Origin: Acinetobacter courvalinii
GTDB lineage: Bacteria; Pseudomonadota; Gammaproteobacteria; Pseudomonadales; Moraxellaceae
NCBI RefSeq assembly: GCF_014635545.1
Contig: NZ_BMDA01000003.1
Coordinates: 310,001-374,000 of the forward strand
Length of the DNA: 64,000 bases
Direction of reading: 5' to 3'
Under the pieces are notes generated by a model. It saw only the letters and a list, made by a program, of their open reading frames with translations. It was not told the DNA's origin and made no database searches. Shown piece by piece: positions 57,787 through 64,000 of this stretch. Every line of letters starts with the position of its first letter. Position 1 is the stretch's first letter. A program made the position numbers and the translations under genes.

Positions 57787-58845
57787 ATGCTAAAGAAATA
57801 TGGATTTACGCTCTTATTTACTGTTTTAGGCATGGCTCTGGGACAACATGCTTTTGCTACGGATAATGGCGTGTGTACTTCGAACCCAACTCAGCCTTTG
57901 GCGACCAATACCAGTAGTATTACCAACTCAACTTCAAACTGGACACTTGTCACCAACTTTGCCACATCGATTGCGGCTTATTCTTTGGTGAATTGTTCAA
58001 ACAAAATCACGGATAATTTCCCTGACCGAAAAACTACATCTTTCACTACAGTGGGAAGTAACGTCAACTTTGATCAAACGATCACTTATGCAGGTTCGAC
58101 GTATTACAAAATCGTCAATAGCAGTAGTCCTTACTTTAATCAATATGCGTATGTGACTTTTCAAATACAGGATACCAAGTCTGGAAAGCCCGTTGTTGCT
58201 TTAGCCAAGACGGTGAGCTTGTATAACAATGCGACAGGGGAGTCTGCGACCCAAGGCGTCAATATTGTTAATTTGAAGTTTTATTTTACTTCTGGATTGA
58301 CTGAAAGTACGCCAGCAGTACAGCTTGATTTAGGCAAGGTCACTGTGGATATGACCGAAGGATCGAACCGTTATATCGATAGTCAATCAGGCTTTGTACA
58401 ATTAACACTGAATCCAGAAAATACCAAGACTTGTAGCTTAAACAATCCGATTGTGACTTTACCCACGATTGCAACCAGCGCTTTAGCAACAGCAGGTACG
58501 GAAGCTGGTGGGAAAACGCCTTTTTCAATCACGGCGACTTGTAGCAATGGCTTAGCTAATACCTTGTTGTACTTTACGATGAGTGATAATACCAATGTCG
58601 CGAATAGCACTAACGTATTGAGCAATAGCAATGCTGCAACCAGTAATGTCGGCATTCGAGTGTATGATGTATCTAATAATTCAGCGATTAACTATGGCAC
58701 AGAATATTCATTTGGTCGGCTGGGCACAGGATCAAATCCAGCTTTAACTAAAAATTTCTATGCAAAATATTATAAGAAAGATAATGTTGCCGCTATCGCA
58801 GGGAGTGTCAATGCGCAGGCGACCGTCATGGTGAACTACAAATAA
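57787..58845 (+). CDS. Fimbrial tip adhesin, two-domain type 1-like
   Basis: 352 residues, with a signal peptide ending near HAFA (24). The N-terminal receptor domain (about 25-200) is not similar by eye to FimH. It holds two Cys, in NGVCTSNP and VNCSNK. The C-terminal pilin domain (about 215-352) has NTKTCSLNNPIVTLP with the first Cys, TATCSNGL with the second, and a final QATVMVNYK strand. Such an adhesin usually caps the pilus. It is the last gene of the four and probably binds a host or surface sugar (inference). Confidence 0.85.
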   Translation: MLKKYGFTLLFTVLGMALGQHAFATDNGVCTSNPTQPLATNTSSITNSTSNWTLVTNFATSIAAYSLVNCSNKITDNFPDRKTTSFTTVGSNVNFDQTITYAGSTYYKIVNSSSPYFNQYAYVTFQIQDTKSGKPVVALAKTVSLYNNATGESATQGVNIVNLKFYFTSGLTESTPAVQLDLGKVTVDMTEGSNRYIDSQSGFVQLTLNPENTKTCSLNNPIVTLPTIATSALATAGTEAGGKTPFSITATCSNGLANTLLYFTMSDNTNVANSTNVLSNSNAATSNVGIRVYDVSNNSAINYGTEYSFGRLGTGSNPALTKNFYAKYYKKDNVAAIAGSVNAQATVMVNYK

Positions 58846-58851
58846 AAGTGC

Positions 58852-58889
58852 AATAAAAAAGAGCCTTACAATGAAGACTCTTTTTTATT
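58852..58889. terminator. Bidirectional terminator between the fimbrial and flotillin operons
   Basis: AATAAAAAAGAG / CTCTTTTTTATT with an inner CTT/AAG helix across one mismatch. It lies just after the adhesin stop and 11 bases past the flotillin stop. Confidence 0.8.
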
Positions 58890-58899
58890 TATATCGGAC

Positions 58900-60612
58900 T
58901 TATTCTGCTTTTGGTTTATTTAGACTTTGAGTCAAGCCATTGATGTCGCCACCTTGTAAACCAAGTTCATTCATCAGGCTATCAATTAAAGGTGCTTGTG
59001 AACGGTAGCGTAAGGCGCTATTCACCACTTGATCAGACAATGAGGTTGAACTGTTTTCAACGGCTTCACCTGACGTTGCAGAACCACCAGCAAAGCCATT
59101 TAAACCATTAACTTGCAAGATTTTGATGTCATCAATATTTTCCATCGGTTTCACGCTTTCACGGATAATCTCTGGTAAATGCTTCAATAATGCTAAGCGA
59201 ATCTGCATTTCTACTTGCTCAGCAGAAAGGGTGTTGGCTGCCTCATTGACTGCACGTGCACCTTCTGCATCGACTTGATATTGTTTTTCTAGGGCTTGAG
59301 CCAGCAACACTTTCGCATCTGCTTCACCTTTGGCCTTTAAGCGTATTTTCTCAGCATCAGCTTCTGCCGCAATGCGCACGGCTTCTGCTTCATCGGCAGC
59401 GGCTTTTTTACCTGCATCCGCAGCAACGGTAATCGCAATCGCTTCTTTCTCAGCAGTCTGTTTTGCTGCAACCAGTTCAACCGCTTTTTGACGTTCAGCG
59501 CGTTGGGTTTCACGGACAGTTACAACTTCTTCCTCTGCTTTTACCGCTTCGGCACGGGCCTTGTCAGCTTGCGCTTTGGCTTCTGATTCAGCACGCGATT
59601 TTTCAGCAATGGCAATGGCACGGTCTTGCTCAGCCAGCTCAATGGTTTTCTTCTGTTCGACCTGTGCTTTTTGAATGAGCTGAGCTTTTTGAATATTTTC
59701 GTTTTCAACATCACGTGCCGAAGCAATCCGTTTAATTTCGACTTCACGCTCAGCAGCAATCTGGGCTTCTTCAGCCTCACGTTTTTTACCTGCTTCTTGA
59801 GAGGCGATTTCTGCGGTTTGTTCAGCTTTACGAATCGAGATTTCACGCTCTTGCTGTAACTTTGCATATTCTTCTTCACGTGAAATTTCTAAACGAGCAC
59901 GTTCAGCTTCAAGATTTTTTGCACGGATCGCCAAGTCAGCATCTTGTTCAATGTCGTTACGCTTTTTACGACGGTCTTCAATCGTTTCAGTCAGTTTGGT
60001 TAAACCTTCTGCATCGAACGCATTTTGCGGGTTAAAAAATTTAAAGCTGGTTTGATCGAGACCCGTTAAAGAAACGGTTTCAAGCTCCAAGCCGTTCTTG
60101 GATAAATCTTCCGAAACCACTTGCTGGACTTTCTGTACGAAATCGACACGCTTTTCATGCAGTTCTTCCATCGCCATTTCAGCGGCAACGGCACGTAGAG
60201 AATCGACAAATTTACCTTCAACCAGATCTTTTAACTCTGGTGGAGACATGGTTTTACGACCTAAGGTTTGTGCCGCCGTTGCAATGGATTCTGCAATCGG
60301 TTTAACACGCACATAGAATTCTGCCATCACATCTACACGCATACGATCGCGGGTAATCAGGGCCTGATCCGCGGCACGTTTCACTTCCAGACGCAATGTA
60401 TTCATATTAACGGGGATAATTTCATGTAAAACAGGCAGCACGATTGCACCCCCATTTAAAATGACTTTTTCACCGCCAAAACCAGTACGCACGAAAGAGA
60501 CTTCTTTGCTTGAGCGCGTATATAGACGAGCGATAATAATACCGATGAAAACCAGTGCCGCAAAAATAACACCTGTAATAATTAGAATTTCAGTCAATGC
60601 TGAACTCAACAT
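58900..60612 (-). CDS. Flotillin-like SPFH-domain protein (YqiK family)
   Basis: 570 residues. One N-terminal membrane helix (about 7-30) is followed by an SPFH/band 7 domain (about 40-230) containing RTGFGGEKVILNGGAIVLPV and SLTGLDQTSFKFFNPQNAFD. The next 230 residues are a continuous Glu/Ala/Lys-rich coiled coil, then a short C-terminal region. Flotillins scaffold membrane microdomains and oligomerise. The partner upstream is YqiJ-like, as in E. coli yqiJK. The gene is long for the family but not truncated. Confidence 0.93.
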   Translation of the reverse strand: MLSSALTEILIITGVIFAALVFIGIIIARLYTRSSKEVSFVRTGFGGEKVILNGGAIVLPVLHEIIPVNMNTLRLEVKRAADQALITRDRMRVDVMAEFYVRVKPIAESIATAAQTLGRKTMSPPELKDLVEGKFVDSLRAVAAEMAMEELHEKRVDFVQKVQQVVSEDLSKNGLELETVSLTGLDQTSFKFFNPQNAFDAEGLTKLTETIEDRRKKRNDIEQDADLAIRAKNLEAERARLEISREEEYAKLQQEREISIRKAEQTAEIASQEAGKKREAEEAQIAAEREVEIKRIASARDVENENIQKAQLIQKAQVEQKKTIELAEQDRAIAIAEKSRAESEAKAQADKARAEAVKAEEEVVTVRETQRAERQKAVELVAAKQTAEKEAIAITVAADAGKKAAADEAEAVRIAAEADAEKIRLKAKGEADAKVLLAQALEKQYQVDAEGARAVNEAANTLSAEQVEMQIRLALLKHLPEIIRESVKPMENIDDIKILQVNGLNGFAGGSATSGEAVENSSTSLSDQVVNSALRYRSQAPLIDSLMNELGLQGGDINGLTQSLNKPKAE

Positions 60613-60642
60613 TTAAACACCCTCATGTAATAAATATAAAAA

Positions 60643-61287
60643 CTAAGCAACAATCGCTTGGAAGCCAATTTTGGTTCTTTGCGTTAAAATAACGTCCTGA
60701 CCTTGATGGAAAACCATATCAAATTCGGGTTCAACCAAGACGTAATGCATCTGGCCAAACTGGTCTTTTACTTTGGCCTGAGCAGGGGAGTTTGGTCTGG
60801 CTTCCCCTAAAATAATGTGTGCGGTACGACCAATCAGGTCATCATGCCGAATGGCGGTGGTTTCATCTTTGGGAATAATCTTGGCAATCAGTGCTGCGCT
60901 ATAACGTACCAGTGGCATTGCCAAAAACAGGCAGGCAGGTGCAATGATCCATGCCGATACATATTGTTCTGTAAACTGGAAAAAAACATCCTGAATAATC
61001 AAGCCTGTTAATGCATATAGGGTTAAGAAAATAATTAACCAGATCAGTAACGGGACCTTGCCCAGATAAAGCCATTCTAAAAGCTGGGTAAATAGATTTC
61101 CTGATTGTTCCAGTGAAACATCGGCATGGTCAATATCAGTCAGGCTATCAGGAAGAAACTGTTCCAGAAAACTGGAACTACCGCCAAATAATAGCAAGAT
61201 GAATTCGAGTACACCGATAAATAGACATAGCATTAAGGCAATGCTAAAAATAAGATTAGAAGGATGTGTTAATAAATCCCAGATCAT
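60643..61287 (-). CDS. YqiJ-like membrane protein with OB-fold (NfeD-type)
   Basis: 214 residues. Three or four membrane helices: about 10-36, 70-95 and 107-137. The cytoplasmic C-terminal OB-fold domain (about 145-214) has GRTAHIILGEARPNSPAQAKVKDQFGQ near 147 (in part) and VILTQRTKIGFQAI at the end. YqiJ pairs with flotillin-like YqiK; NfeD proteins are partners of SPFH proteins in general. It is the first gene of the unit, 30 bases before the flotillin, and has the unusual leader described elsewhere. Confidence 0.9.
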   Translation of the reverse strand: MIWDLLTHPSNLIFSIALMLCLFIGVLEFILLLFGGSSSFLEQFLPDSLTDIDHADVSLEQSGNLFTQLLEWLYLGKVPLLIWLIIFLTLYALTGLIIQDVFFQFTEQYVSAWIIAPACLFLAMPLVRYSAALIAKIIPKDETTAIRHDDLIGRTAHIILGEARPNSPAQAKVKDQFGQMHYVLVEPEFDMVFHQGQDVILTQRTKIGFQAIVA

Positions 61288-61404
61288 CAGCGGTTCTCTT
61301 ATTTCTTTTAGAGATAATTAATAAATTTTTTATAAAAATAAAACAGTTATAAGAATAAAACGAATACAGTTGAATTTCAACTTAAATTGTTCAGATTATG
61401 ACAG

Positions 61405-61442
61405 GCGAAAAAAAACGCAATGATTGGGGTTGTCATTGCGTT
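61405..61442 (-). terminator. Intrinsic terminator in the leader of the yqiJ-flotillin unit
   Basis: On the minus strand TCATTGCGTT's partner forms a perfect 10-bp stem (plus-strand AACGCAATGA at 61414-61423 with TCATTGCGTT at 61433-61442) with a TTGGGGTTG-complement loop and a run of eight Ts. No gene ends upstream of it, since trpS has its own terminator at 61660. It is likely an attenuator. Confidence 0.6.
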
Positions 61443-61556
61443 GAACAACGAATCTGTTTAAAACAGTTTCGGTTGAAAGGAGAAATGTCATGAGATTAGT
61501 GTTTGCTAATCTACAACGCAATCTTATTTAAAATCCCGACCAAGTTCATCGGTATT

Positions 61557-61606
61557 CATGTTAACAACTGTTAATACATGTTAATAAGTGACAAAAAGTG
61601 TTAGTT
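61557..61606. repeat. Five helically phased 10-bp direct repeats
   Basis: Units CATGTTAACA, ACTGTTAATA, CATGTTAATA, AGTGACAAAA and AGTGTTAGTT follow each other without gaps; TG at positions 3-4 is constant in all five. Ten-base spacing puts every unit on the same face of the helix, like OmpR-type response-regulator sites (GTTAAY-N4 repeats). Confidence 0.6.
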
Positions 61607-61659
61607 TTATATTTTATCGGGAAGTTCTAAAATCAAACTTAAATCAAACGTTTATATTA

Positions 61660-61685
61660 AAAAAAGCCCGAAATCGGGCTTTTTA
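61660..61685 (-). terminator. Terminator of trpS
   Basis: AAAAAGCCCG / CGGGCTTTTT with an AAAT loop, 19 bases past the trpS stop on the minus strand. Confidence 0.85.
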
Positions 61686-61703
61686 TGTGAATAAGAACAT
61701 AAA

Positions 61704-62717
61704 TTAGAATTTAAATAATCCTAAGCCGTCTTTGACTTCATCAAGCGTCTGTTGAGTGATAATCCGGCATTTTTCAGTGCCTTGTTTAAGTACATCCATA
61801 ATGTAATCCGGATCTTTTTCTAACTCGGCACGACGTTCACGGATTGGTGTAATTAGCTCTTTAAGTACACCTTCCAGACGTTTTTTCACTGTACCATCAC
61901 CGAGACCACCACGACGATAATGCGCTTTTAATTCTTCCACTTCTTCTTTATTTGGATCAAAAGCATCTAAATAAGTGAATACGATATTGCCTTCAACCTG
62001 ACCTGGATCTTCAATCCGTAAGTGATTCGGATCGGTATACATGGCATTAACCGCTTTCTTGATGTCTTTGTCAGAAGCATTCAGCACAATGGTATTGCCT
62101 AATGATTTAGACATTTTTGCTTTACCGTCAAAACCAGGTAAACGTGCCATATTGGATAACAACGCTTTACATTCTGGTAACAGGTCATGACCGATTTGAC
62201 GGTTAACACGACGAACCACTTCGTTGGTTTGCTCGATCATTGGAATCTGGTCTTCGCCGACAGGAACAACGGTGGCTTTAAATGCCGTGATGTCTGCTGC
62301 TTGCGCAATCGGGTAGCACAGGAAGCCCGCTGGAATATCACGCTCAAATCCACGCATCTGGATCTCGGATTTAATGGTCGGGTTACGTTCTAAACGTGCC
62401 ACTGTCACGTAGTTGAGGTACAGCATGGTCAATTCGTTTAGCGCAGGTAAGCATGACTGTACACAAATTGTGGTTTTGCTTGGATCAATGCCGACTGCCA
62501 AATAATCTAGTGCCACTTGAAGAATATTGTTGCGAACTTTATCCGGGTTATCGGCATTGTCTGTCATGGCCTGAGCATCAGCCAATAATAGATGTTGATG
62601 ATGACTGTCTTGTAGACCTACACGAGAACGTAATGAACCGACAAAGTGTCCAAGATGAAGTTGCCCAGTCGGACGGTCGCCTGTCAAAATGATTGGACGT
62701 TGATCAATATTACTCAT
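61704..62717 (-). CDS. trpS: Tryptophanyl-tRNA synthetase
   Basis: 337 residues from ATG 62717 (GGAAC 8 bases upstream); an upstream TTG at 62729 is rejected. A class I synthetase that charges tRNA-Trp. The HIGH-type motif is HLGH at 21-24 in TGDRPTGQLHLGHFVG. The KMSKS motif is in DGKAKMSKSLGNT near residue 200. MIEQTNEVVRRVNR near 155 belongs to the Trp/tRNA recognition region. No trp leader is visible in front of it. Confidence 0.97.
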   Translation of the reverse strand: MSNIDQRPIILTGDRPTGQLHLGHFVGSLRSRVGLQDSHHQHLLLADAQAMTDNADNPDKVRNNILQVALDYLAVGIDPSKTTICVQSCLPALNELTMLYLNYVTVARLERNPTIKSEIQMRGFERDIPAGFLCYPIAQAADITAFKATVVPVGEDQIPMIEQTNEVVRRVNRQIGHDLLPECKALLSNMARLPGFDGKAKMSKSLGNTIVLNASDKDIKKAVNAMYTDPNHLRIEDPGQVEGNIVFTYLDAFDPNKEEVEELKAHYRRGGLGDGTVKKRLEGVLKELITPIRERRAELEKDPDYIMDVLKQGTEKCRIITQQTLDEVKDGLGLFKF

Positions 62718-62882
62718 GATATGTTCCAAGATTCAGTGATTTAATAAATATAAGATTGATATTATTGTACGGGAAATAATTTTTTTTCGTCAGCGATTGC
62801 TGAAACTTTTTCTGAAAAATAATATTGTGAATATATTGAGGGAATCTACAATAGCGACATAAATACAAATGAGGAATTAAAA

Positions 62883-63806
62883 ATGGCGAGTGGTTTATTA
62901 TTATTACTGGATGATATTGCGACGATTCTGGATGATGTTGCTGTAATGAGCAAAATGGCAGCCAAAAAAACTGCGGGTGTCTTGGGCGACGATCTGGCGC
63001 TGAATGCACAACAGGTCAGTGGCGTACGTGCAGATCGAGAGCTGCCTGTGGTGTGGAGTGTTGCAAAAGGATCATTTGTTAATAAGTTAATCCTCGTACC
63101 ATTGGCATTGCTTATCAGTGTGGTTGCGCCGTGGCTGATTAATCCCTTGTTGATGATTGGTGGCTTGTTTCTCTGTTATGAAGGTGTGGAAAAAGTCGTT
63201 CATACCTTGCAGCATAAAAAAGCCAAAACCAAAGAAGAGGCGAGTGAAGATTTACAGCATGTCGAAGTTGATCTGGCCAAATTCGAAAAAGAAAAAGTCA
63301 AAGGAGCAATTCGTACCGACTTCATCTTATCGGCTGAAATTGTGGTGATTTCGTTAGGTACAGTTGCAACCGCACCATTTATGTCTAAAGTGACAGTATT
63401 AAGTATTATTGCAGTTGTCATGACGGCCGGTGTCTACGGTCTAGTTGCAATGATCGTTAAAATTGACGATTTAGGTTTATTTTTAACCCAGCAGGCTTCT
63501 GAATTTAAAAATAAAATAGGGCGTGGTTTACTTGCTTTTGCTCCAGTTTTGATGAAGACACTGTCAATTGTCGGGACAATTGCCATGTTTTTAGTTGGTG
63601 GCGGTATTATTTCGCATACCATTCCTTTACTGCATCATTTTACCGAAGAAACCGTTGACCATTTAGAGCTGATTCCAAATGTGGGTTCAATCATTGGTGC
63701 ATTGACGCCGACTTTGATCAATCTTGGAATTGGTCTGGTGGCAGGCGCAATTGTATTGCTTATTATCAGTCTGATTCAGAAAGTTTGGCCAAAGGCATCA
63801 ACTTAA
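62883..63806 (+). CDS. DUF808 (YedI-like) membrane protein
   Basis: 307 residues. The N-terminal [22 protein letters not shown] segment and [20 protein letters not shown] near residue 23 are the signature of DUF808. About six membrane helices follow, with a charged cytoplasmic loop ([16 protein letters not shown], near 118). Function is unknown. The gene starts 165 bases from trpS, divergent from it, and a metallopeptidase gene follows after 37 bases. Confidence 0.9.
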   Translation: MASGLLLLLDDIATILDDVAVMSKMAAKKTAGVLGDDLALNAQQVSGVRADRELPVVWSVAKGSFVNKLILVPLALLISVVAPWLINPLLMIGGLFLCYEGVEKVVHTLQHKKAKTKEEASEDLQHVEVDLAKFEKEKVKGAIRTDFILSAEIVVISLGTVATAPFMSKVTVLSIIAVVMTAGVYGLVAMIVKIDDLGLFLTQQASEFKNKIGRGLLAFAPVLMKTLSIVGTIAMFLVGGGIISHTIPLLHHFTEETVDHLELIPNVGSIIGALTPTLINLGIGLVAGAIVLLIISLIQKVWPKAST

Positions 63807-63843
63807 GCCTGAATCGTCATCATCAGAATTATGTGAGGTAGTT

Positions 63844-64000
63844 ATGCGTTGGAAAGGTCGTCGAGTCAGTACCAATGTTGAAGACCGTCGTGGTGGTGGC
63901 GGTGCAAAAGCAGGTGGTATCAGTATATTGGGTCTGGTAGTGGCTTTTGTGGCTTGGAAGTTCTTTGGTGTCGATCCACAACAAGCCTATCAGGCCACGC
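63844..64000 (+). CDS. YpfJ/KPN_00305-type neutral zinc metallopeptidase, N-terminal fragment
   Basis: 52 codons are visible before the window edge, starting MRWKGRRVSTNVEDRRGGG and then a single membrane helix (ISILGLVVAFVAWKFFG). This Arg/Gly-rich start, followed by one helix, is the N-terminus of the YpfJ family of putative metallopeptidases. The HExxH catalytic motif lies beyond the edge, so the function is inferred. GTGAGGTAGTT is the ribosome binding site. Confidence 0.8.
   Translation, partial: MRWKGRRVSTNVEDRRGGGGAKAGGISILGLVVAFVAWKFFGVDPQQAYQAT

Larger units (their letters stand above)
61288..61703. other. Non-coding leader region upstream of yqiJ
   Basis: 416 bases. It holds the candidate attenuator (61405-61442 with an alternative partner at 61514-61522), a 13-codon ORF on the plus strand at 61490-61531 after AAAGGAGA, and phased 10-bp repeats at 61557-61606. 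The trpS terminator lies at its right end. Confidence 0.6.

Overview
The window is chromosomal DNA from a gammaproteobacterium, almost certainly an Acinetobacter species. The evidence is a complete adeI-adeJ-adeK efflux operon with a PAP2 phosphatase gene at its head, a citrate synthase gene divergent from sdhCDAB-sucAB-lpdA-sucCD, moderate-to-low GC, and many short Acinetobacter-like housekeeping proteins. The species cannot be fixed from sequence alone. No rRNA, tRNA, CRISPR array, prophage or insertion sequence was seen. One short inverted-repeat element (23431-23519) is the only repeat of mobile type.

Layout. 1-56 is the 5' end of valS on the minus strand. 425-5694 carries a tandem pair of unrecognised paralogues followed by an SDR oxidoreductase, a small membrane protein, a DUF71 ATP-pyrophosphatase and an OFA-type MFS transporter. 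5794-6587 holds two YbjQ-family genes. 6696-13238 is the pap2-adeI-adeJ-adeK operon on the minus strand. 13710-16751 encodes a large membrane protein of the misnamed 'site-specific recombinase' family and IspB. 17200-17784 is rplU-rpmA. 17852-25464 holds a pirin, LolA, a DUF3298 lipoprotein, SerS, CysG, TrmL, a VOC protein and a divergent HxlR regulator/flavodoxin pair.

25523-32086 (all minus) encodes a PuuP-like permease, an iron-dependent alcohol dehydrogenase with an SCP2-like partner, LipB, a YbeD-type protein and RpoD. 32434-39154 carries small conserved proteins, a divergent LysE/LysR pair, DedA, TrhO, a DUF1289 protein and a DKNYY-repeat membrane protein. 39273-53389 is the TCA block: gltA on the minus strand, then sdhCDAB, sucAB, lpdA and sucCD on the plus strand. 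It is punctuated by stem-loops that probably set relative expression. 53877-58845 is a compact four-gene chaperone-usher fimbrial operon. 58900-61287 is a flotillin/YqiJ membrane-microdomain pair, followed by trpS, a DUF808 protein and the start of a YpfJ-type metallopeptidase that runs off the end.

The most interesting signals are non-coding. (i) A 24-bp perfect palindrome overlaps the predicted promoter of pap2-adeIJK. (ii) The leader upstream of yqiJ-flotillin has mutually exclusive hairpins ending in a terminator, preceded by five helically phased 10-bp repeats. (iii) The sucA leader is heavily structured. (iv) A 20-bp palindrome lies between the HxlR regulator, which has a conserved N-terminal Cys, and a flavodoxin gene. 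(v) An 89-bp element with terminal inverted repeats and three internal hairpins lies between cysG and trmL. Most of these are inferences from base pairing by eye and have not been tested by computation.
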